34,869 bases of DNA from Acidobacteriaceae bacterium (GTDB lineage: Bacteria; Acidobacteriota; Terriglobia; Terriglobales; Acidobacteriaceae): assembly GCA_027452245.1 (NCBI GenBank), contig DAIDGW010000119.1, positions 1-34,869 on the forward strand, read 5' to 3'. Under the pieces are notes generated by a model. It was given only the letters and a program-made list of their open reading frames with translations, had not been told where the DNA came from and ran no database searches. Positions 16,883 through 23,592 of the stretch are shown piece after piece (position 1 is the stretch's first letter; each line of letters opens with the position of its first letter). The position numbers and the translations under genes were made by a program.

Positions 16883-18214
16883 ATGAGCGCCTCAACCCCG
16901 TCCAAGTACTCCGCCCTTCGCAAGGCGGGCCTGTTCTACCTCGTCTTTGTCATGTTCTCTTACACGACGGGCGGGCCGTTCGGCCTGGAAGACATGGTCA
17001 CGACTTCGGGGCCGGGGATGACGCTGCTTTATCTGCTCATCCTGCCAGTTTTCTGGTGTATTCCGGTTTCGTTGGTTTCGGCCGAACTGACGACGGCGAT
17101 GCCGGTGGAAGGCGGTTTCTACCGCTGGACGCGGGCTGCGTTCGGAGATTTCTGGGGATTCCTGGCAGGGTGGTGGAACTGGTCGGCTTCGTTTTTGTTG
17201 GGTGGCGCCTATGCCGTGCTGTTCACGGATTATGTGGTGTATTACCTGCCGCGAATGACGTGGTGGGAGCATTACCTGCTTTCCGTGAGCCTGATCGCGG
17301 TTCTGACCTGGGTGAACATACGCGGCATTCAGATGGTGGGACAAGTCGCAACCGCGCTCGAATTATTCATCTTTGTCCCCGTGATGACCATGATCGTGCT
17401 GGGACTGATGCATTGGCACCAGAACCCATTCCATCCGTGGACGGTGCCGCATCAGGCGACGTTCAAAGTTTTCGGAGTAGGACTTGCGCTGGGCTTATGG
17501 CTGTACTCGGGGTATGAGCAGCTTTCGACGGTGGCCGAAGAGGTAGAAAATCCGCAGCGTGCGTATCCGCGAGCACTGGCGCTGGTCGTTCCCCTTTCGG
17601 TGGCAGCGTATTTTTTGCCGGCGTTTGTGGGTCTTGCGTCGGCGGGCAATTGGCCGGACTGGCACACCGGATTTTTTTCGGACGCGGCGAAGATCATTGG
17701 AGGACCGTGGCTGGGCACGTGGATGACGGTGGCCGCGATGATTGGCAACGTCGCCTTGCTGAACAGCACGATTCTGACAACGACGCGAATGCCGTTCGCG
17801 ATGGCGGAAGACGGATACCTTCCATCGGTGCTTACCCGAAAGCACCCACGTTATGGGACTCCCTGGCTGGCGATCGGAACCTCGGCAGTGATTTATGCAT
17901 TGCTGGCATGGCAGAGCCTGGGACAGTTGATCTCGGTGTATATCTGGCTACGGTCGGCGACGACGGTGCTGACGGTGCTTTCGGGGTGGAAGTTGCGCAA
18001 GACGCGTCCAGAGATGACCCGATCCTTCCGGGTTCCAGGCGGACGCGCCGGACTGCTCTATGTGGTAGGGGCGCCGGTGGCGATGGCTTGTGTGGCGCTG
18101 CTGGGCAGCGACCGGTTCGCGACCATCGGCGGCGCGATTGCGATGCTGTTGGGGCCAGTGGTGTATCTGGTGACTAAATCGGCGAGGCGCGTCGCAGCGA
18201 TCGCGGTGCAATAA
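16883..18214 (+). CDS. APC-superfamily permease, polyamine/amino-acid (PUT-like)
   Basis: A 443-residue transporter with about twelve membrane helices. The start GGPFGLEDMVTTSGPG, then FWCIPVSLVSAELTTAMP, EGGFYRWTRAAFGDFWGF and YSGYEQLSTVAEEVENPQ, resembles the polyamine:H+ symporters of the PUT/LAT branch of the APC superfamily. ATG 16883 matches the family N-terminus; the same frame is open upstream but overlaps the regulator gene. Two FAD-dependent amine oxidase genes lie 2.7 kb away, which fits uptake plus oxidation of a polyamine or amino acid; the substrate is inferred. Bases 18128-18166 of its 3' end recur downstream in a relic at 20202. It may be cotranscribed with the regulator upstream. 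Confidence 0.87.
   Translation: MSASTPSKYSALRKAGLFYLVFVMFSYTTGGPFGLEDMVTTSGPGMTLLYLLILPVFWCIPVSLVSAELTTAMPVEGGFYRWTRAAFGDFWGFLAGWWNWSASFLLGGAYAVLFTDYVVYYLPRMTWWEHYLLSVSLIAVLTWVNIRGIQMVGQVATALELFIFVPVMTMIVLGLMHWHQNPFHPWTVPHQATFKVFGVGLALGLWLYSGYEQLSTVAEEVENPQRAYPRALALVVPLSVAAYFLPAFVGLASAGNWPDWHTGFFSDAAKIIGGPWLGTWMTVAAMIGNVALLNSTILTTTRMPFAMAEDGYLPSVLTRKHPRYGTPWLAIGTSAVIYALLAWQSLGQLISVYIWLRSATTVLTVLSGWKLRKTRPEMTRSFRVPGGRAGLLYVVGAPVAMACVALLGSDRFATIGGAIAMLLGPVVYLVTKSARRVAAIAVQ
18128..18166 (+). repeat. Direct repeat copy 1, inside the permease 3' end
   Basis: These 39 bases encode GGAIAMLLGPVVY of the permease and recur at 20202-20240 with a single mismatch (18154 G versus 20228 T). The two copies flank the GntR-slipin-ExbD-like cassette. 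Confidence 0.85.
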
Positions 18215-18283
18215 AGGGCGGGAGCGGATCAGCCTCCCCAAAGTCCTGTAGGGGAATGAGGTTCTTTCGGCTTTGCTAAATTT

Positions 18284-18317
18284 TTGACTTGACATAGTGT
18301 ACTAATGCTATAGTACA
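18284..18317 (+). promoter_or_regulatory. Promoter and inverted-repeat operator of the GntR cassette
   Basis: A perfect inverted repeat TGTACTA-N6-TAGTACA (18298-18304 and 18311-18317) overlaps a -10 box TATAGT (18309-18314, preceded by TGC). Upstream is TTGACA at 18289 (spacing only 14) or TTGACT at 18284 (spacing 19). The repeat has the size and symmetry of GntR-family operators and covers the -10 box, which suggests autorepression by the regulator encoded right after it. Transcription should start near 18320-18323. Confidence 0.65.
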
Positions 18318-18325
18318 TTGTCGTT

Positions 18326-18733
18326 GTGAGCTTGGCACGACAGCCATTCCGCTTCCGGCTTGACCTTCACAGTGGCGTACCCGTATATCGACAGCTCATC
18401 GATCAAGTGTGGGGTGGTATCGCTTCCGGATCGCTGAACGTTGGCGATCAATTGCCCACTGTTCGCCAACTCGCTGTCGATCTGTCTATTAATCCCAACA
18501 CTGTCGCTCGGTCATACCGGGAACTTGAACTTGGTGGTGTGTTGGAGACACACCAGGGAACGGGCACCTTCATCAGCGGGCAAAAGATACGCGGTGGGGA
18601 TGAGGAACGCTCGCGGCAGTTAGCGCAGATCGTCGCAGACTCAGTAGCTCGCGCGGGAGCAATTGGTTTTACAGTCGAGAATTTGATCGAGGAGCTGCGC
18701 GAGTTGGTTGCAGCGCCAGCCCGCAGGAGATGA
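18326..18733 (+). CDS. GntR-family regulator, YtrA subfamily
   Basis: A 135-residue regulator. The winged helix covers about residues 10-78 (FRLDLHSGVPVYRQLIDQV, GDQLPTVRQLAVDLSINPNTVARSYRELE, GTGTFIS); the short all-helical tail, without a ligand-binding domain, is typical of the YtrA subfamily, which often controls membrane transport or envelope-stress genes. The start is GTG 18326. It lies within about 5 bases of the expected transcription start and has no ribosome site, so the mRNA may be leaderless. Its end overlaps the slipin frame, so the two are translationally close. It most likely represses its own operon through the inverted repeat just upstream; the inducing signal is unknown. Confidence 0.9.
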   Translation: MSLARQPFRFRLDLHSGVPVYRQLIDQVWGGIASGSLNVGDQLPTVRQLAVDLSINPNTVARSYRELELGGVLETHQGTGTFISGQKIRGGDEERSRQLAQIVADSVARAGAIGFTVENLIEELRELVAAPARRR

Positions 18734-18738
18734 ACATC

Positions 18739-19608
18739 ATGACCAAGATTGTTTTGTCCCAGATTAACGGGGTCGCGATCGCCGCATTTGCACTCTGTAT
18801 AGGCCTCGGGGCGGTGCTCACGGTTAGCCTGCATCAACCTGCTCCGATAATCATCGGGGGCTTATTGGGAGCTTATCTTCTTTTCGCGATCAAAGTGGTC
18901 CGGCAATGGGAAAAGGTTGCTCTTTTGCGCCTGGGGAAATATGTCGGCTTGCGGGGACCCGGATTGTTCCACATCGTTCCTGTGATCGAAACGCTCAGTC
19001 CATTTGTGGACCAGCGCGTGCGCGTGGCCAGCGTTACTGCTGAATCCACACTGACTCGCGATACCGTTCCCGTCAACGTCGATGCCATTGTCTTTTGGCT
19101 GGTATGGAACGCGGAGAAGGCAATCCTAGAAGTAGAGAATTTCCTTGACGCCATCAACATGAGTGCGCAGACAGCGCTGCGAGAATCGATTGGACGTCAC
19201 GAACTGGCACAGATGATCACCGAGCGCGAAACACTGGGACGCGAACTGCAACGCATTCTCGATGAGAAAACCAATCCGTGGGGAATTACCGTGCAGTCGG
19301 TTGAGGTCCGGGACGTCCGAATTCCTCAAGGATTGGAGGATGCCATGTCGCGCCAGGCGCAGGCCGAGCGCGAGAGACAAGCACGAATTATTCTCGGGCA
19401 GGCCGAAACGGAAATATCCGAGAAGTTTGTCCAAGCAGCAACCGCATACACTGAAAATCCAACAGCCCTGCATCTTCGTGCCATGAACATGCTGTACGAA
19501 GCCATCAAGGAACGGGGTTCCATGGTGATTGTGCCATCGTCAGCGGTCGAGACGATGGGGCTTGGCGGAACCCTGGCAACCGCGTCACTCGGCGGAGCAA
19601 AACCCTAA
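18739..19608 (+). CDS. Slipin (SPFH/stomatin-family membrane protein)
   Basis: A 289-residue SPFH protein. Two hydrophobic N-terminal segments (about residues 5-27 and 34-52) anchor it. The SPFH core follows (GPGLFHIVPVIETLSPFVDQ, VPVNVDAIVFWLVWN), then an alanine/glutamate-rich helix (LEDAMSRQAQAERERQA) and the conserved GSMVIVPSS end. Slipins form oligomeric membrane rings and often pair with NfeD; no nfeD is present here, and an ExbD/TolR-like gene follows instead. ATG 18739 is favoured over ATG 18730 because AGGAG (18725-18729) is 9 bases before the former but abuts the latter. It may organise an envelope microdomain together with the next gene product. Confidence 0.9.
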   Translation: MTKIVLSQINGVAIAAFALCIGLGAVLTVSLHQPAPIIIGGLLGAYLLFAIKVVRQWEKVALLRLGKYVGLRGPGLFHIVPVIETLSPFVDQRVRVASVTAESTLTRDTVPVNVDAIVFWLVWNAEKAILEVENFLDAINMSAQTALRESIGRHELAQMITERETLGRELQRILDEKTNPWGITVQSVEVRDVRIPQGLEDAMSRQAQAERERQARIILGQAETEISEKFVQAATAYTENPTALHLRAMNMLYEAIKERGSMVIVPSSAVETMGLGGTLATASLGGAKP

Positions 19609-19644
19609 CAATTCCACCTAAATAGGTCGAGAGGAGCAGAACGT

Positions 19645-20106
19645 ATGAAGTGCTTACTAGAAGTGTGTCTGATTGTGCTGTCCTCGGCTACGACTGCTGT
19701 CGTTGCTCAGAATCCGACAATCCCTATGCAAAGAGGCATCAGCGTGCAATTGCCGGCAACGAGCAATGCAGTAGCTGTGCCAAGTGCTGACAAGGGAGAC
19801 GCGTTGGTGGTCGCAGTAACACACGACGGTCGGGTATATCTGGGAACAGACCTGATCAGTCCTGCTGATCTGGCAGACAAGGTCAAAAGTGAGGTGGCTA
19901 CACGGGCTGACAAAAAACTCTACATCAAGGCAGATGCCCGTACTCCCTATGCAACTGTCGTAAAAGTACTGGACGCAGTGCATACGTCGGGTGTGCAGGA
20001 GCTCACTTTGCTCACCGATCAACGAGAGCCTCCAGAAGCCGGGAAACTGGTAACTCCGAAAGGCCTACAGATGCTGGTGATTCCAGCCGGTGTGCAAGCA
20101 CATTAG
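19645..20106 (+). CDS. Orphan secreted ExbD/TolR-like domain protein
   Basis: A 153-residue protein. After a secretion-type hydrophobic N-terminus (KCLLEVCLIVLSSATTAVVA) comes the periplasmic ExbD/TolR domain: ISVQLPATSN, ALVVAVTHDGRVYLGTDLISP, KLYIKADARTPYATVVKVLDAV and GVQELTLLTDQ. Normal ExbD/TolR have a short cytoplasmic tail and one helix with a conserved Asp that takes part in proton flow; this hydrophobic segment has no Asp, and no ExbB/TolQ is nearby. It is thus unlikely to work as a classical proton-driven stator subunit and may instead be a periplasmic partner of the slipin. GAGAGGAG (19629-19636) precedes ATG 19645. It lies 36 bp after the slipin gene, in the same operon. Confidence 0.8.
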   Translation: MKCLLEVCLIVLSSATTAVVAQNPTIPMQRGISVQLPATSNAVAVPSADKGDALVVAVTHDGRVYLGTDLISPADLADKVKSEVATRADKKLYIKADARTPYATVVKVLDAVHTSGVQELTLLTDQREPPEAGKLVTPKGLQMLVIPAGVQAH

Positions 20107-20201
20107 TCGCTCAACGGAGTGGGCTGACATTTTGATTCTCAGGAATACGTTTCCGGTGGTACTTACGCCCAGAACAATTTCCGTCCGAAAGGTGAATATT
20201 T

Positions 20202-20294
20202 GGCGGCGCGATTGCGATGCTGTTGGGTCCAGTGGTGTATTGGCTATCGAAGCAAATTCTCTCCGGCGCTCCTGTAAAAGATATACAATTGTGA
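20202..20294 (+). pseudogene. 3' relic of an APC permease gene
   Basis: Bases 20202-20240 match the intact permease (18128-18166) at 38 of 39 positions and read GGAIAMLLGPVVY in frame. The frame then continues with its own tail (WLSKQILSGAPVKDIQL) to TGA at 20292-20294. A stop codon (TGA 20193-20195) lies three codons upstream, so only the last 30 codons of a permease gene survive. The tail differs from that of the intact permease, so this is not a simple copy of the current gene end. It is either the displaced original end or the remnant of a paralogue. Confidence 0.75.
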
Positions 20295-20303
20295 ACGTAT
20301 ATC
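20280..20303. promoter_or_regulatory. Inverted repeat upstream of vapB, likely operator
   Basis: GATATAC (20280-20286) and GTATATC (20297-20303) form a perfect inverted repeat around 10 bases, ending 12 bases before the vapB start. VapBC complexes with AbrB-type antitoxins usually repress their own promoter by binding such repeats. It overlaps the end of the permease relic. A GGAGGGG ribosome site follows at 20307-20313. Confidence 0.6.
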
Positions 20304-20315
20304 CATGGAGGGGTT

Positions 20316-20546
20316 ATGCAAGTCTCAAAATGGGGGAACAGCCTGGCGGTACGTTTGCCCGCGGATGTGGTGCAGGCGCTTCGACTGAAAGCAGGAGACG
20401 AAATCGAAATCCGAATCGCGGGCGGGACGACATTTGAAGTGAGCCGGGACCGCAGCCGGGCAAGGGCGCTCGAACGCCTGCGGAAGCTGCGGCGCCCTCT
20501 GCCAAAGGGATTTGTCTTTGACCGGGAAAATGTGAATGCCCGCTAA
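20316..20546 (+). CDS. vapB: VapB-type antitoxin (AbrB/MazE fold)
   Basis: A 76-residue antitoxin. The N-terminal half is a SpoVT/AbrB-type swapped-hairpin DNA-binding domain (MQVSKWGNSLAVRLPADVVQAL, LKAGDEIEIR); the C-terminal half (RLRKLRRPLPKGFVFDREN) would wrap the toxin's active site. It binds and silences the PIN toxin encoded next, and the complex should repress the operon at the inverted repeat just upstream. The gene overlaps vapC by 11 bases, which couples their translation. The module sits between a permease relic and an amine-oxidase operon, a usual place for a mobile toxin-antitoxin pair. Confidence 0.88.
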   Translation: MQVSKWGNSLAVRLPADVVQALRLKAGDEIEIRIAGGTTFEVSRDRSRARALERLRKLRRPLPKGFVFDRENVNAR

Positions 20547-20940
20547 AGTCTTTTTCGACACCAACGTTCTGATTTACGCGCTGGCGCAAGACGATGCGCG
20601 CAGCGCCCCTTCGGAACTGTTGCTGGCAAGCGGCGGAACGGTGAGCGTGCAGGTGTTGAACGAATTTGTCTCGGTGGCGCGGCGGAAGCTGAAGATGCCC
20701 TGGGCAGAGGTTAAAGAGGCGCTCGAAGCTGTCACGGTACTATGCCCAGATCCGGTGGCGATCACGGTTGACACCCATAAAACGGCCCTTAACATCGCGC
20801 AAAAGTATCGTTATGAGATCTATGATGCTCTGGTGATCGCGGCGGCACTGGAGGCAGGGTGCGAAAGTCTTCTGTCTGAGGATCTGCAAGCGGATCAGAA
20901 AATCGAAGGTAAACTGACGATTCGAAATCCGTTTTCGTGA
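20536..20940 (+). CDS. vapC: VapC-type PIN-domain ribonuclease toxin
   Basis: A 134-residue PIN-domain toxin. All four acidic metal-binding residues are visible: D8 (FFDTNVLIYAL), E43 (LNEF), D97 (YDALVIAAA) and D116 (SEDLQ). These bind Mg/Mn for cleavage of RNA; VapC toxins typically cut initiator tRNA or the rRNA sarcin-ricin loop. Which target applies here cannot be read. The intact motifs suggest that it is active. It is in an operon with the antitoxin and converges with the FAD oxidoreductase gene; a short CTGAC/GTCAG repeat lies in the 33-bp gap. Confidence 0.9.
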   Translation: MPAKVFFDTNVLIYALAQDDARSAPSELLLASGGTVSVQVLNEFVSVARRKLKMPWAEVKEALEAVTVLCPDPVAITVDTHKTALNIAQKYRYEIYDALVIAAALEAGCESLLSEDLQADQKIEGKLTIRNPFS

Positions 20941-20973
20941 AAGGTCCTCGCTCCTGACGTTGTCAGCAGGTCA

Positions 20974-22272
20974 TCACGATACCCAGTCAAGGAACTTGTA
21001 CCAGGCTCCCGCGAGCGGCAGGAACCATGGATTGCCGTTATAGAGGCCGAGCGGCGCGCCGGGGAATGGAATACCCACGAATGGATTTTCGGGCTTGTCT
21101 CCGGCCATGAGTTCCGCTATCTTCTGCCCCTGATAGGTTGCCATGGCGACGCCGTGGCCGGCGTATCCGAGGGCATAATACATGCCGTCGATCTGACCGG
21201 CATGCGGCATGATGTCGAAGGCAAAGTCGAGCGTACCTCCCCAGGCATATTCGGTCTTTGTGTTCCGCAGTTGCGGGTAGACATCGATCAAGCCGCGGCG
21301 CAGGATTTCTGCGCTTTCGCGGACGGTGCGATCATTCTCCGGGAAAAAGGCGGCGCGGCCTCCGAAGAGCATGCGGCGGTCCGGAGTGAGGCGGTAGTAG
21401 TAGAGGTAATTTTTCGAATCGTAGATCATGCGATTGCGCGGACTGAGTTCGCGCGCTAATGCTTCGGGCAAGACCTCGGTGGTGATAATGAACGATCCGA
21501 TGGGAATGATCTTCTTCTGCAGCGCGGGAGTCGCGGCGCTGGTGTAGCCGCTGGTGGCAACGAAGACATCGTGAGCCCATAGTTGGCCGCGAGGGGTGGC
21601 AATCGTCCAGCCGGGTTCGCCGTCACTGGAGCGGCGTTCGATCGATTGCACGCGCGTCCTTTCGAAGATGCATGCACCGGCTTTGATCGCGGCCCGGCCC
21701 AGGCCGGAAACGTATTTCGCCGGATTGGCTCCGGCGCTAATCTCGTCGACCATGCCTCCGAAATAGATTTGCGACCCGATCTCAGCGGGCAGTTCGTTCT
21801 TCTGCACGACCCGCAATTTGTGGTTGAACTCGCGCTGGATAACCTCGGCCTGGCGGGCATAGTCATCAAAGTGCTTCTGCTTGCAGGCGACTTCCAGATG
21901 TCCGCAGCGGGCGAAATCGCAATCGATATTTTCTTCGCGCACAATCTGCTCGACGCAATCGATGGAGGCCAGCGAGGCGGCATACATGCGCCGGGTGCGT
22001 TCGCGCCCATACATGGAGATCAGCTTGTTGACTCCAAGCTTCATCCCGCTCAGGATCATGCCGCCGTTGCGGGAACTGGCGCCCCAGCCGATGGATTCGG
22101 ATTCGAGCACGACCACATTCGCTCCGCGTTTCGCCAGAGTGCGAGCGGCGGACAATCCCGTGAAACCCGCGCCGATGACGGCGACATCGGCGCGAGTTGG
22201 GAGTGGTCGAGATACGTCCGTTTGAGGAAATGAGGTGGTGGTCAACCAGTAGTTCTGTTCGTTCAGTGCCAT
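20974..22272 (-). CDS. FAD-dependent amine oxidoreductase, PuuB/DadA-like
   Basis: A 432-residue FAD enzyme of the D-amino-acid oxidase (DAO) superfamily. The dinucleotide-binding motif ADVAVIGAGFTGLSAARTL lies near residue 28; GASSRNGG (about 66-73) is typical of gamma-glutamylputrescine oxidase (PuuB) and relatives, and the C-terminal AWGGTLDFAFDIMPHAG and ALGYAGHGVAMA fit too. It would oxidise a C-N bond of an amino acid or polyamine derivative and release H2O2 or feed electrons elsewhere. Start ATG 22272, with AAGGA at good spacing. It is the second gene of an operon; the other oxidase ends 18 bp upstream. Together with the permease at 16883 it suggests polyamine or amino-acid catabolism; no puuA, C or D is present here. 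Confidence 0.87.
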   Translation of the reverse strand: MALNEQNYWLTTTSFPQTDVSRPLPTRADVAVIGAGFTGLSAARTLAKRGANVVVLESESIGWGASSRNGGMILSGMKLGVNKLISMYGRERTRRMYAASLASIDCVEQIVREENIDCDFARCGHLEVACKQKHFDDYARQAEVIQREFNHKLRVVQKNELPAEIGSQIYFGGMVDEISAGANPAKYVSGLGRAAIKAGACIFERTRVQSIERRSSDGEPGWTIATPRGQLWAHDVFVATSGYTSAATPALQKKIIPIGSFIITTEVLPEALARELSPRNRMIYDSKNYLYYYRLTPDRRMLFGGRAAFFPENDRTVRESAEILRRGLIDVYPQLRNTKTEYAWGGTLDFAFDIMPHAGQIDGMYYALGYAGHGVAMATYQGQKIAELMAGDKPENPFVGIPFPGAPLGLYNGNPWFLPLAGAWYKFLDWVS

Positions 22273-22290
22273 CGCAGTGTGTCCTTGGTG

Positions 22291-23448
22291 TCAGAGCACA
22301 GCGGTTTCGTGAATCATGCGGTCTTCCGCGAAGCGGGCAAAATTCAGCAGAGAAGCATCGATCAAATCAGTGCTGCCGTGCAGAATCAAATCGCTCAAGA
22401 TCTTTCCGGTGGCGGGGGCGTGCATGACGCCGTGGCCGCTGAAGCCGTTGGCGAGAAAGAATCCGGGGACGGCGGGTACTTCACCCAGGATGGGATGGTG
22501 GTCGGGCGTCATTTCATAGAGTCCAGCCCAGGCGCGCTTCGGATTCACCGGCAGATCGGCGAAACAGGGAACGCGATCGGCGGCCCGCGTCAAAATTTTT
22601 TCGATGAAGCCGGGATCGAAATCGGTTTTGAATCCCGGAGTTTCCTCCGGATCATTCCATGCCAGCAGGAATCCGCGATTCTCCGGGCGGAAGTGAAAGC
22701 CGTTGGACATGTCGATGATCATGGGGGCCGTATGCGGAAATTGGTCGAAGGGTTCGCTGGGGACGAGCATGCGGCGCAGCGGTTCGAGAGGCAGATCGAC
22801 GCCAGCGAATTGAGCGACCTGGCGGGCCCAGGCTCCGGCGCAATTGACCACGCGCCGGGTCGAAACCGGACCGCGAGCAGTTTCGACAGCGGCGATTCCA
22901 CGGTCATCGACTTTCAAACCGGTAACCACGGCGTTTTTCCAGAGTGTTGCGCCACGATCCATGGCCCAGGACATAAATCCGTTCATCGCGCTGTAGGGGT
23001 CGACGAAACCGTCGGAGGAGCAGAAGCTTCCGCCCACGATATCGTCGCCTTGCAGTTGCGGGAACATGGACCGAATTTCATTGCCTGACAACAGGGAGAC
23101 ATTCTTTAATCCCATGGCTACCTGCTTTTCATAATTGGCGCGCAGATAGGCCATGTGTTTTTCCGTGGTGGCGCAAAACAGGTATCCCTGCGGGCGATAG
23201 TCGCACGGGTATCCCAACTTCTCGTCGAAACTGGCGTAGAAGGGAATGGAATACAGCGACATCTGGATGTTCACGGGCGTAGAGAATTGCGCGCGCACGC
23301 CGCCCATGCTCTTCCCCGTGGAACCTTTGCCCTGGGCCGATTCACGTTCGAGAACGAGGACATTGCGACATCCGGAAGCGGTTAGATGGCAGGCGATGCT
23401 CGATCCGACAATGCCGCCGCCGATGATTACAACGTCTGCAGTTTGCAT
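22291..23448 (-). CDS. FAD-dependent oxidoreductase, sarcosine oxidase beta/glycine oxidase-like
   Basis: A 385-residue DAO-superfamily flavoenzyme and first gene of the operon. It begins with the FAD motif DVVIIGGGIVGSSIACHLT and has the KGSTGKSMGGVRAQFSTP block, PVSTRRVVNCAGAWA in the middle and the C-terminal GLYEMTPDHHPILGE and FLANGFSGHGVMHAPA typical of the sarcosine oxidase beta-subunit and glycine oxidase group. The probable reaction is oxidation of a secondary or primary amine on a small amino acid. No alpha, gamma or delta subunit genes lie nearby, so it probably acts alone or with the neighbouring oxidase. Substrate unknown. Confidence 0.87.
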   Translation of the reverse strand: MQTADVVIIGGGIVGSSIACHLTASGCRNVLVLERESAQGKGSTGKSMGGVRAQFSTPVNIQMSLYSIPFYASFDEKLGYPCDYRPQGYLFCATTEKHMAYLRANYEKQVAMGLKNVSLLSGNEIRSMFPQLQGDDIVGGSFCSSDGFVDPYSAMNGFMSWAMDRGATLWKNAVVTGLKVDDRGIAAVETARGPVSTRRVVNCAGAWARQVAQFAGVDLPLEPLRRMLVPSEPFDQFPHTAPMIIDMSNGFHFRPENRGFLLAWNDPEETPGFKTDFDPGFIEKILTRAADRVPCFADLPVNPKRAWAGLYEMTPDHHPILGEVPAVPGFFLANGFSGHGVMHAPATGKILSDLILHGSTDLIDASLLNFARFAEDRMIHETAVL

Positions 23449-23499
23449 GTACCTGGGCCGGAATACGACAGAGCATTCTAGCGCGGCTGGGGCCTCAGT

Positions 23500-23511
23500 A
23501 GTACATGTACT
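23500..23511. promoter_or_regulatory. 12-bp palindrome in a divergent promoter region
   Basis: AGTACATGTACT is a perfect palindrome in the 144-bp gap between the oxidase operon and the TonB-fusion gene. With its flanking T it contains TAGTACA and TGTACT, the same half-sites as the GntR cassette operator at 18298-18317, but in the opposite order and without a spacer. It is a candidate regulatory site. Confidence 0.4.
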
Positions 23512-23592
23512 CCCGGGTGGAAGACGGATAGGTTATCGAGCCACGTTGGTAATCTTGCTCCCCATTACCGTTGAACCTAGGCTGAATAGGCA

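Noticed and set aside
18215..20200. Base composition shift marking the cassette as foreign
   Set aside because: Hand counts on sample lines gave about 50-55 % G+C, no lower than sample lines of the permease and regulator, so composition does not support transfer; the direct repeat does.
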